Below, one piece after another: positions 50,701 through 62,188 of a DNA stretch of 64,000 bases. The translations under genes were made by a program, and so were the position numbers. The notes below the pieces were generated by a model. It worked only from the letters and a program-made list of their open reading frames with translations, was not told where the DNA came from and searched no databases. The stretch comes from Stercorarius parasiticus (lineage: Eukaryota > Chordata > Aves > Charadriiformes > Stercorariidae): assembly GCA_013396915.1 (NCBI GenBank), contig VWZL01003406.1, positions 65,078 through 129,077 of the forward strand. The letters are read 5' to 3'. How positions within the stretch are numbered: the first letter of the stretch is position 1; the number at the start of each line of letters is the position of its first letter.

Positions 50701-53028
50701 TGTAAGTAATTACTTGATAGATTCTTGAACCCCTTGAGGAAGGAAAGAATTAGATCTTAACTCATGCTAAAGTGTTTTAAAAAGGTGCTGTATGTGTGTG
50801 AGATGGAAATATCAAGTCCTTGCCCTGGCCTAGAGCTGAGTACAATGCAAACAAACAGCCTTGTGAATTTTGACATGAACAGAGGAATCAATAACTAATG
50901 GAAGAAAAATACTTGAGCCTGCTGGAAAGGTATGCCATGATGTCACCACGGGCTGATCATGGGCCTGTGGTGATACCTCACCATAGAGACTCTCAATGGT
51001 AGACACCAGGAGGGATGTAGTTCTGCGGTCACCTGACACCACACAGAAGCAGCGCACCCAAGGGGCAAATATCTGCGTTGGTGCTGAGCTGCCACAGAGG
51101 AGCCTGACATCAGGATGGGCTGGAGTGTTATGTTCATCATTCACTGGAGTGATAACTGGGGGTACAGGAGGCCTCCATTAACACTCTGTGTGTGTGGATT
51201 TGAGTGTGCACAAAGTTCTCCCTGGCACAGCCTCCTTCAGTCAACTTAATGAACAGGGCTTAGCAGTGTGATGCTGTTTGGCATGCGAGTGTTGAAGGGT
51301 TCACTTGTAAGTGCTGTACCCTGTGTGAGGGCTGGGCACCATTCTCTAAATGGAAAGATCTTCCTCAGGGCAATATTTTCATACAAGAGTTTAAGCATGA
51401 CGGAGAAAAAAATATTTTTTTACACAAGTGCCTGAAGGCCCCAATGACTACATAAATTATGTTAAGAAAAAAAGTCAGCACACACACACATAGCTGGGAG
51501 CCTCTGGCTCTGAGGACAAATGGTGGAGACTGGCTGCATTTCAGCTCCTAATTTCCTGCAATACTCCTAAGACATGATAAACACTTTCTCTATGTCTATG
51601 TGTGTATATGTGTCTGTATGTTCAATTCAAGGTATATGAAATAATGCGAGGGCTGTACAGGCAGTTTCTGAAAACGGTTTCAGAGCACGAAACTGGTGGA
51701 TGTGTCACACCACAGGCCATGCAATTAGGGAGGAGGGAGAGCGCAAGGCTTCCTCGGATAGTGTTGGAGGTCTCTGTCTGACAGAGAGGGAGACAAACCT
51801 GGTGCAATCTTGTCCATGATGTCTACTGTGGAGCTTCCTTGGCCTGTGCTATAGCTTCAACCCAAGGCCAGAGAAGTGCTAGTTGAACCAAAATCCCATA
51901 CCTCGGTAACAACTGATCAGTGCAGATATCAGAGGTCTAGTGCACAGACTTACTTAGATATCACCAATAATAGCTGGGACAAATAGTACTAAGAATGCTT
52001 CAAGTACAGAGAAGAAAAAGAGCATACTCACTCCAAAATATTATTTAAACATACGAAACTGAGAAAAGAAGCAATCTAATCAGCTTTTTTTAAAACATGA
52101 CAAACCGCTGCACAGCATTATTACGTGACTTGCCCTAAGCAATACAGTTGCACGATGTAGCTCTCCTGCACTCCAGGCCATGGCCGTAAGTGCTTATTTG
52201 CAAACTAAAGCAGCATTCTACCTATCATCACAGAAAAGCAGCATTGTACTTCCCTGTTTTATCGTGCTCTGTTGACTGATTGTGTTCCCAGTAGAAGAGG
52301 TCGTAAGAAGGGAACAAAGGACTCAAAACTCACATGTACCAGACCTCACCAGCTTCATGACACCATTGCCAGCAGCAATGTTAGGATAGCATGCTATATT
52401 TTAGTAAATAACTAATAATTACTAATATTTATTAAGACTCTGAAAGGTTTCTTGGCCTTGGTTTCTTTTCTACATGGCAGGGGAAAAGTAAGATCTACTT
52501 CTAATTAATATAAAAGCTTTACTTCTACATATCCAAAGGCTTTGCAAATTCAGAACTCTGCTATTGATCTTTTGGAGATCATTTGCTGTAAATTATTCAG
52601 GTGAACGAATTGACAGTAAATGTAATGAATGGGCACTTATGGGATGCTCAATACAGTTCTATAATGTAAAACCAACTGAAAAAGGATCTATTTTAACATG
52701 TTTTTTTTAAGTTAACAGAGAATAACCTACCTGGGTCATAGCCAATATAGATCATTTTCTCAGTCTGTAGCTATTAAGTCACTCTCATTATATCATTCAG
52801 GTAAAATATAAAAGCAAATTCTTGGTTTTTCAGTGAACAGTAGCTTTTCAAGCCTCTGGCAGCCAGAATTTAAACCATAATAAATAAAACTTATCTTTAA
52901 TGCAATTCCATTGCCATAATTTAAACTGCATCAAAATTAAGTTTGTCTTTAAAAACCATTTTGTGATGAGACCTTGCAGGTACCCATATCTTTTTGATTT
53001 AGATCACTTCCCTAGGAGCATGCTCTAA
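50701..53028. other. Stretch of mixed composition, nothing recognised
   Basis: The first part (about 50,820-51,860) is richer in G+C than the surroundings, contains a 104-codon minus frame (50,830-51,144) and overlapping frames on both strands, and gives no recognisable protein. A (CA)n tract lies near 51,478-51,490 and a TG/TA tract near 51,597-51,620. From about 51.9 kb on it is AT-rich and unremarkable. Confidence 0.45.
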
Positions 53029-53049
53029 AAGCACTTTTTCTCTTACCAG

Positions 53050-53484
53050 ATCTGGGCTTGCAGACTGATACCACTGCCAGGCTCAACAGTATGGGTGACG
53101 GTAGCCACAAGTGCAGAAGATGGCTGTTTTCCAACACCCTCCCTTTCATCCTTTGGAGGTGAGGTGCTTCTTCAGGACAACGTTAATCCAAGAAAGGAGG
53201 AGTGTCAAGAACGGGAGCCATTGCAAAATCATGAACAAGCTGAGGCTTCTAGCCCTCCAGCTGGGCCTCTTTTGCGATTTGGAGCACATACAGCAACTAT
53301 TACAAGTTACACAGGACCAGCCTTTTCAGGGACTGGCCTCCGAGCAGACCACTTTAACCCACTTGAATATAACTATGGAACTGTAGGCGTCCGTTGCTGT
53401 GCACTAGGTCATCTTGGTGTAAAAGCCGAAGGAGATCTGCTGGATCAAATTGTACATGCTCCTGAGACAGCTTCCTTCAAATAA
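53050..53484 (+). other. Unrecognised open frame in a GC-richer islet, possible terminal exon
   Basis: The frame is open from 53,029 to a TAA at 53,482-53,484. At 53,030-53,049 a pyrimidine-rich tract ending in cag resembles a splice acceptor; an exon starting at 53,050 would carry 144 codons and a stop. An AATAAA at 53,480-53,485 overlaps the stop. The predicted protein has an acidic, Pro/Gly-containing middle (for example QEREPLQNHEQAEASSPPAG) and a C-terminal part with DHFNPLEYNYGTVGVRCCAL. I recognise no domain, signal peptide or membrane span. A second frame (53,111-53,386) is also open, which is common in GC-richer DNA and weakens the case. It could instead be an unlisted repeat or a chance frame. 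Confidence 0.2.
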
Positions 53485-53955
53485 AGGCCAGGACTTCAGT
53501 CTTCTAGTCAAGCTCTTTGCCGTTAGCACCAGATCCCTAGAGCAAGCTGAGAAAAATTAGGAGGTCGAGGTTCTACAGTTCTCAGGAGTGGGTTTTTTTC
53601 ATGATAGGACACCAGAGTGTGTGTCCAGAGTGATGAAGGCATTTGTGGAGCAGTGCATTGTGGGGCAGCCTATACTGAGACCTATGTATGGGCGAGAAAG
53701 GCAGTGTAGCAAAATCGCATGGCTTTGGCCATAGTGCTCACTGGTACCATTCTCTGCCCCAACCCACCTCCTGTGCCAGGGAACAGGAATTGTTTGCTAG
53801 TGGTAGTGTTAGCTGAACTGTCCTAGCAACCATTCTAAAAGTACTACAGAATAACCGTTTACATGCTGAGTGCATGTCATGGACTTACTGCATTTACTAG
53901 GGTAACATAGCCTTTTGAACTAAACATTACCTAGAATTTTGAACATGTACTTCAT

Positions 53956-54882
53956 ATAGAATCATAGAATCAGAATTGTTTAGGTTGGAAAATACCTTTA
54001 AGATCATTGATTCCAACTGTTAACCCAGCACTGCCAAGTCCACCACTAAATCACATCCTTAAGCACCACATCTACCCATCTTTTAAATCCCTCCAGGGAT
54101 GGTGACTCATCCACTTCACTGGCAGCCCGTTCATATGCTTGACAACCCTTTTGGTGGAGAAATTTTTCCTAATATCCAATCGAAACCTCCCCTTGAGGTT
54201 ACTTGAGGCTGTTTCCTCTTGTCCTATCACTTGTTACTTGAGAGAAGACACCAACCCCCACCTCGCTACAACTTCCTTTCAGGTAGTTGTGGAGAGCAAT
54301 AAGGTCTCTTCTCAGCCTCCTTTTCTCCAGACTAAACAACCCCAGTTCCCTCAGATGCTGCTCATAAGACTTGTGCTCTAGACCACTCAGCAGCTTTGTT
54401 GCTCTTCTTTGGACCTACTCCAGCACCTCAATGTCTTTCTTGTAGTGAGGGGTCCAAAACTGAACACAGTATTCGAGGTGTGGTCTCGCCACTGCCAAGT
54501 ACAGGGGGACAATCACTTCCCTAGTCCTGCTGGCCACACCATCCCTTCTACAGGCCAGGACGCTGCTGGCCTTCTTGGTCACCTGGCATCTCATATTCAG
54601 CCTGCTGTTGACCAATACCCCTAAGATCCTTCTCCACCAGGCAGTTCTCCAGATAGATACCCTTCCCCAAGCCTGTTGCGCTGCATGGGCTTTTTGTGAC
54701 CCAAGTGCAGGACTCGGCACTTGGCCTTGCTGAACCTCATACAATTGGCCTCAGCCCATTGATCCAGGCTGTCCAGATTCCTCTGTAGAGCCTTCCTCAA
54801 GCAGATAAATACTCCTGCCAAACTTGGTGTTGTCTGCAAATTTACTGAGGGTGCACTTGATCGCCTTGTACAAATCATTGAT
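53956..54882 (-). mobile_element. CR1 LINE, 5'-truncated, frameshifted
   Basis: The tail atagaatcatagaatcag begins at 53,956, followed by taggttggaaaatacctt. The minus strand gives the ORF2 C-terminal region from '[13 protein letters not shown]' (about 54,820-54,860, a mutated catalytic FADD.TK box) through [26 protein letters not shown] and the LEKRR block. At least one frameshift separates the 54,621-54,998 frame from the 54,415-54,744 frame, and nearer the 3' end the coding is broken by further stops. Homology stops at about 54,882, just past the 'INDL' block. It is more diverged than the copies at 25.8 and 35.9 kb. Confidence 0.92.
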
Positions 54883-55870
54883 ATGTGCGCTCTTTTGTGA
54901 CATAAAGCACACTGAGGCCGCACACTGACCTGCAAAACGATGGAAAAGAGATATACTAAGCAAAATGCTATGTGAAAGAATATGGGTTTTCCTACCATTC
55001 ACGTACATACATAAGAATCTGTGTCTGCTAGATCGTTTAAATTAGGTTTATGGCTCCAGGATGACTAGAACCTGTTTTCACTCTTTCTCAGTCTGTGTCA
55101 AACAGAAGCCTTTCTTTCATCCGAATATCATGTTTTTCTCTTCTAGACTAGAAGTTTACCCTCTCTCTATCTTATAACTTACTTTTCTGATGTGTTAAGG
55201 CCAAATATATTCAGATGCTTATAAATGCTTTCCTGAATACAAATGTGTTCTTGAATTAAGACTGAGCAGTGATAAAAACTGAGTGCATAAACATTGAAAA
55301 TAAAGTCAACTTCAGGCATTTCAAAAACATTCTTACATCATAGTTTATGTATAGTGTTGGTTGCTTGCTGTTCCTGTTAGTTAATTAATCCCTAGCTTTG
55401 ATCATAGTTTAGCAGATTGTGTCAGGACAACCACTCCTTTCTTTTTTTTTCATTTGGGTATGAAGCTATAATTTTGTTGAACAGCTTGTTCATAGGAGGA
55501 TTGTGCCCAGTGGAAAACTTAAAAGATCTCCAGTACAGCACTTCTTTTCTGACAGTCAGAGGGCCTTTGCTGACTTAGCCCATAATGTTTTAGCTATGCA
55601 AAAGCTCCTGAGACAAATCGTTTATTGTGCAGAGAGAACAATATTTTGTGGATGCTTATTGCCAGAGTAAATCAAAAGACACGTCAGACAAACTCATTGT
55701 CATTGCAATCACTGGCAGGGCAGGGCCAGTTTCAAGCAAGAGAAATAAAGAATGCAAGCAACTCATCTAACTGGCAAGAATGACAAATGGAGACTAGTCA
55801 ATTCTACATTTTTCTGCCAGAACAATTTCTTCTTTAGAATGCTTATTTATCCACAGTAATATAAAACGTG
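54883..55870. other. Stretch between two CR1 copies, nothing recognised
   Basis: AT-rich DNA with no frame of known content. T-run near 55,440-55,450. Confidence 0.5.
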
Positions 55871-56300
55871 TCACAAAATCACTGAAGTTGGAAGGAAGAC
55901 TTTCTAGTCCAACTCCATGCTCAGAGCAAGGTCAGCCTGCTCAAAGGCAGGTTGCTCAGGCTCATGTCCAGTCAGGTTTTGAATAGCTCCAAGGATGGAG
56001 ACTCCACAACCAGCCGAGGCAACCTGTTACACTGTTCAGTCACCCTCACAGAAAATAAGGCTTTTTTTTACTTTTGTTTAAATGAGATTTCCTATATTCC
56101 AGTTTGTGCCCACTGCCTCTCATCCTTTCATGGGGGCATTGTTGAGAAAGGTCTGGCTCTGTCTTCTGTATGCCCCCATTAGGTATTTGTACATATTGAT
56201 AAGTTCTCCCTGAACCTTCTCTTCTCACGGCTAAACAGTCACAGGTCTCAGCCTCCCCTTGCATGAGATATACTCCAGTCCCTTAAAAATCTTTGTATAA
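55871..56300 (-). mobile_element. CR1 LINE 3' fragment, second subfamily
   Basis: Starts with tcacaaaatcactgaagttggaagg and contains tagtccaactccatgctcag, cttgg-type 'ttgaatagctccaaggatgg' followed by agactccacaacc, the 'cagtcaccctcacag.aaa' block and tttgtgcccactgcctctc. It ends upstream at about catgagatatactccagtcccttaaa. This is the other common avian CR1 tail type (tcacagaatcac...), distinct from the octamer-tailed copies at 25.8, 35.9, 50.0 and 54.0 kb. It is diverged and has no open coding frame. Confidence 0.88.
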
Positions 56301-59300
56301 TTATGTGAACAAAAATATTTTAAATAATATGATAAACACATTTAGTCCTTTGGCAAATATGAAGCTGTCATAATTTATAGGTGAAAGTATGCTTTCCTTT
56401 GTTCTTTGGCATGTTTACTCAGATTCTGGCATAGTTATTTCCAGTTATTTTTCCAGTTTTTTTGTGTTGTTTTTTTTTTCCCATGAAGATGTCATTCCTC
56501 ATGCTCCATTAAGCAAGTATACTGGCGTTTCTCCTACAAGGGTACAGTCCTGATTCCTTAGTTTTCTGTTGTTCTCATGCATTGCAGGAAAAATTCAACA
56601 ATGGAAAAAACTAACAGACTAATATCGTTTCCTCTAAGAGCACAAGCTTTTGTCTGAAGCAATAGGTCTAGTCATCTGCAAAGACTTGGTCATTACTTGT
56701 TGAATTCATTATTATTTTAGGCTGGTTTATTGTCATACAAAAATGAGTCCCAGTTGAAAAAGCACATTTGCTAATGATATGTTGCAAACCTATGCACATA
56801 TGTAAGAGTACATCTTTTCCTATTCTGCCGTCCCCTAAATCTCATTTCTTTTTCTTTTAGGTCCCTAAAAAATCATTTCTATTCCATCTAAACTCAGCTC
56901 CCAGTCATTGCTAAGCAATGAATTATTTTTAAGCACAAAGTCCTATATACAAGTGATGGCCAGTGAATACAAAATTGTCTTTCTAATTTTAACATATTCA
57001 TTGAACCAGTTTCTTGATTTAAATCTCATCTTAAAAACTTAGTGTACTCTGCAGCTTGTGTTTGACTCTATGTAAAAGTGCTTTGTAAGGGTGATGATAT
57101 AAAAATCCAGCTTGCAGCACTGAGAGGTGCAAAGATTCTAAAAAAAAAAAAGACTAAATTGCAATGCAAATAAAAAAAAAAGACTAAAAAAAAAACAACT
57201 GAATTTTTCACATTTTTACTGTGTTTGATGCTGAGGTTCCTTGACTATTGTGTTGGAAATGTCAATGACCACTTTCTTGCATACTGTGCAAAATATATAT
57301 ATTGCCAAATATTCTCAACATCCTAAGAAGCTGGCATGATCCTTGTGCTACCTTATCTATGCAAGGAAGGAGTCATGGAGAGTGGGAAAATGCTGCCTAT
57401 ATCTTATGATAAACTTCAACATTATTTCCTTAAAATTCAAGTTGAAAGCATTCCTCTAGTACGCATTTATTCCCAAACAGTCATTCATGAGCTTTAACCC
57501 CTGCAGTTTTTAAATAACCTCAGGCAATAAAAAATTTTTGAAAGCACTCACTGTTGCCACTCTTCACCCATCTGCCTATTCTGGGGATTTTTATCCAATC
57601 ACTGTCATAATAAGCATGAGTTTCAAAAACTGTCTTTTTAAAATTTAGGAGGTGCCTTGACTGATGCAATTTGGATATAGATTCAGCCACAGTTCAAGAA
57701 ATGTTTTTTTCTTTTTAATTCCTTCAGGACATATATGAACAAATGGACACTTTAGATCCAATTCCGGTACAGGAATCTGGAGGTTACATTTGAATTGAGC
57801 TCCATTTGCATATCTTGAACACTGATCATGGGAATAAATCACACCTAAAAACAACATCCTAATAATTTGTCAAATTCTTATCAGCATATAAAATAGCCAT
57901 CAATTTAATAATCAGCTCACATCTTCCAAAGTAATAATTTTGCATAGCTATAACTTTCCATAATCAATACTGATATTTCTTTACTCTTCATCTCAAAACG
58001 TTAACTTTTACAAACCATCAAATTGCATTATCATTTTACAAAAGATATTACCTTGAGGCTGTCAGATACTAACCAATTAATATTCCTTAGTATTGCAAAA
58101 TTACTTAAGTACCATTGTACCTCAATGAAGATACCAAATCAGTTATGCATGTGACCCATTCACAGTCCTCTGTATATCAAACCTGAATTTTTAGGAAATA
58201 TATCTTTAGCTCCCAATGAACAAATAACACAGAGAAAAGAATTCCTAGATGTAATCTTCCATCTTCCAGATCACTTTCAGATGAGTTATTTGTATCCATG
58301 GATACCGAGTCATTGTGAACAGCATTCATTTTCAGCATTGTGAATAATAACATTACCTTTCAAACCTAACCTTCAGTACTTAAATTTCCTCTGTCAGATT
58401 TCAGTGATAAACCACATATGGATACAATTAGGGCATGAAACCCAGCATTTAGTCTAATCTCTCATTTTGGAAAATGATCTATGCAATCTGCTAGATGTAG
58501 AACTTCACAGCCAGGACTGTGGCTGTGCTCATGCAACTATTAGTGGCTGATAGTGAAGATTGGGATCAATTTTGTTTTAATGTAATATATTTAAACATGT
58601 TACACAGTCCAGAAGAGAGCATCTCTCATATTTATTCTACTTCAGGTATCTAAGTATGTAGCAGTCTCAACAGTGTTCAAAACAGAGAGAAATGTTATTG
58701 GCAGTATACCACTTTTCCATTTTTGTTTTTAAATAAAAACTGTTGCAATTATGAATCTGCCTTAATGTGCTTTAGTACCAAGGAAAACTTATTAACCTTT
58801 TCTGGAAATTCTGCTTATTTAAAAACTTATACCTTCCAATCTCCAATCCCCCAATACCAGGGATAAAAGCAGTATGTCAGTACACACAAGTATACATATG
58901 CACATTTGTATGCTAAATAAAACAGATCCCTATTTTCCCACAATCTCACTTTATTTTTTTCTCTCTCTTACTCCTTTTCTGAAAGGAGCACAAAGCTAAC
59001 AACAACAAAAAGTAGGAAAGCAAGATGGTCATTTTTAAAATTGAAGATGGCTGTAATTTTCCGCACCAAAGGGTACAGTGGAAAGAAGGTCTGATACTTA
59101 CTTGTTCAGACTGTAACAACCCCCTCTATTTGCCAACATTTCACGCAAAACTGCTAGCAGCCATGGAAGGTCAACCCCTTGTTGAAATTTGGATCCAATT
59201 TTTTTGGCATAATTTCGTGGAAAGACTGTTCTAGAAGCTTGAAAGTGTCTGAGCAGAAGGCTTTATATAATAATGAGTTATATCATGTTCAGCAAATATG

Positions 59301-59468
59301 ACACAAAAGATTTTTTTTCTTATGAATCTGTATTTCTCCTTCCAAACTACATAAGTGTGTAATAAGCTATCAGGTAGTCTCTAATATGACCACTGTTAAT
59401 GTTCTGTTCCATTTAAACCTATTAAAAACAAAAGTTTTAGGAAAATGAGAAATGTAGAATGTTATCCT

Positions 59469-59508
59469 AAATGCTCATATGTTTTGTTGAATGCTCATAT
59501 GGTTGTTT
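59469..59508. repeat. 20-bp imperfect tandem duplication
   Basis: aatgctcatatg occurs at 59,469 and 59,489, each followed by a related T/G-rich tail (ttttgttg and gttgtttg). Confidence 0.75.
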
Positions 59509-62157
59509 GCCATTACATCCCTTTATAGTTATTACTTGTTCCAACTATTTTTTTTCCTTATTACTGGTAACTGCAATAATGTCATTACTACTGAAACATT
59601 TACATTTATAAGTTAGTTAAACATAGGGAAGAATTTTAAAATAACATGCATTTTGTATTGAAACACCCAGCTAATTATGCCTAATATGATTTTTATCATA
59701 TAATGTCACTTACTGCAAAACAAATTTAACCTATGCTTTTATTATTGGAAGAATAAATTAATCCTGAGTATTATTTAGAACTACTACATGATAGTAACTA
59801 ACATGCTACAGACATATCATATTTTAGTGCCACAAAAAATGGCATTTTAAGTCAATATTTCATAATTCTGTTAAACGCTGACCAGAATGATTATTATTTA
59901 AATATGTTCTCAGTGCCTTTATCATACAGAACATAGGTGCAGGCTATTAGATTATACACAGTATAGTCTGATAAAATCTGTTTCCACTTACTTTTACTTC
60001 AGGTGTTCTTGTTAACATTTTAATGGAATTTACGTACTACAAATGTATGCAGAAGTATCTCAAGTCCTCTCCTCTTCAGGATACATACAGATATTAATTC
60101 AAATGGTCCCTAAGTGTACAGAGTGGGGAGCAGGGAGATAAGTGTAATTAATTTACTTAGAAATGTCATAAAACTCAGTGATGTATAATGAAATTGCATA
60201 GCAATAAATATGTAAGCATCACTTAATTCCATTATAAACTCTGATGTGACAGAAGTAATGATGAATAGTAACGTAGGATGAAACTTATTCTTGGCGATCA
60301 ACCATTTTTATTAGAAAGGTCAAGTTTATGGTATTTAAAGTGAATATTTCTTTAAGAAATATATATGGGTTCATACTCATCAACAATTAAAATTGGAAAG
60401 ATTCACTGATACTTAATCATCCTAAAGTAACTTAATATTTTACTGTAGTGTAAGCTTAAAGACAATATTGATGAATGGGTACAAATATGAGAAGAAAACT
60501 TCCAGTATTTCTTTTTAACTTATGTTCTTAGTCAACAAACAGCATACAAATAAAAATAAAACAAAACCTTAAAATCCTCCCCATACTTGAAATATTTGTC
60601 TTTACATTGAAAATACTGAATGATGTAAGATTGTTAAAACAGTATGATTCCTTCTTGTAAAACGTAATCAGGGCTAGCAAAAAAAACCCTGTAGACCAGA
60701 GAAACAAATCGTTATTAAAATTACACAAAAAGCTATTCTGGAAGAACATCTTGAAAAATAAATAATAAGAAGAAAAAGATACAAATTAGGCAATGGTGAG
60801 TTACGTTTCACTTAACACACTAATCTTTCCTCCTAAAGGTGTTATCTCATGCATTTTGATAAAACAGAATAAGCACAACTAAAAAGTATAATCATGCAGT
60901 AGAGAGCCTATCATAAATCTGTATTAAGAGTGTGGCATGTAGAATTTTAATCTGGTATTTCTCTGCATGGAGTCCTCTCCATATATTTGCAGTCTTCGGG
61001 ATGACCAGATGAACTGACCTCCTGAGACACTTGCCAGGCTTTTTCGTATGGCTTTATGTTATACAAAGAATAACTCTCCATGCCTTGTTTCACATCATGC
61101 CTGGACTTGCAGGATGAAAATACATTAGCTGAGGTGAGAGTTGTCATAAAGGATACACACAATGGCCTTTTCCCAAATCCTAATGCAGTCCTCACACACA
61201 GCGTGACAATTACAGTGAAAAAGAATCTGCTAGATTGGCTATGTAAAAGGAACTGGAAAACTGTATCATTGCAGATACATACCAAAATGCAAAAGAAAAA
61301 TATACACATGGGACTGCTTTAGAATTATAAATTGGTATAATTTATCAGAGTTCATCCACAATATGGAGAAGCCAACAGATGCAGAATTGAAACTGCCAGC
61401 ATCAACACAATATCTGTATTTTCATTACTGACCCTTTCACACCTTTCAGCAACAAATAAGTGCATTAAATCTAAAGCTCTCAATCTGGGTATTGGAAGGG
61501 TTCATGTGTTCGAAGGTAGCAATTCTTTATTAAAATTCAAGTTTACTTCAGGAAGGTTTAAGACGTGATTATCCTGAACAACCATAAAAATCGGTTCCAC
61601 TTAAGAACAGTGAGAAATGATATATAGTTAGCAATTATAACAGCAGCACATTTTTCTGTAGTAATTGGAAGAACTCTGAAATTATACGGGCAATAGTTAA
61701 CCACCATGAGCGCACTAGAGAAAGTAAAGAAAGTGCTGAGGTTCACCTGATGAATTTTCAGAATCAGATAACCTGAAATGCTTACTTCCAGGTTAAAAGC
61801 AAAAACAATAATAGTTGAATAAACCGTGATTTTAAAATTATAACTTACTACAGGCAGTATAGTGCACCTTTATTAAGATTGCCAGACATATGACATCTTC
61901 ATATTTATACACAGTATCTGTAATGTGAAGAAAATTCCAGTTTCTTGAACACTCATATCATCTTTTGAATTCGAAGGCCTTAATTACACATCTTTTTTCC
62001 CCCTTTGAATTAAAATTAATAAACTTACTGTCACCTAAACCCACATTATCTTCAGCCAGTAAGTCTTGACTACTTCTTACCAAAACTGGGTCTAATACAG
62101 ATTCATCTTTTATTTGTTCAGTGATTTTTTGGTGAATAAAATGGGTAGGTAATAAAA

Positions 62158-62160
<3 letters not shown>

Positions 62161-62188
<28 letters not shown>
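62161..62188 (+). repeat. A28 homopolymer preceded by AATAAA
   Basis: 28 consecutive A follow an AATAAA at 62,151-62,156. It may be a simple repeat or the tail of a retrocopy. No matching upstream coding sequence or flanking duplication was found. Confidence 0.85.

Noticed and set aside
50830..51144. 104-codon minus frame
   Set aside because: It lies in a GC-richer patch where overlapping frames are open on both strands; no domain. Kept only as part of the unexplained block.
54139..54381. 80-codon plus-strand frame
   Set aside because: It is the antisense of the CR1 ORF2 C-terminal region.
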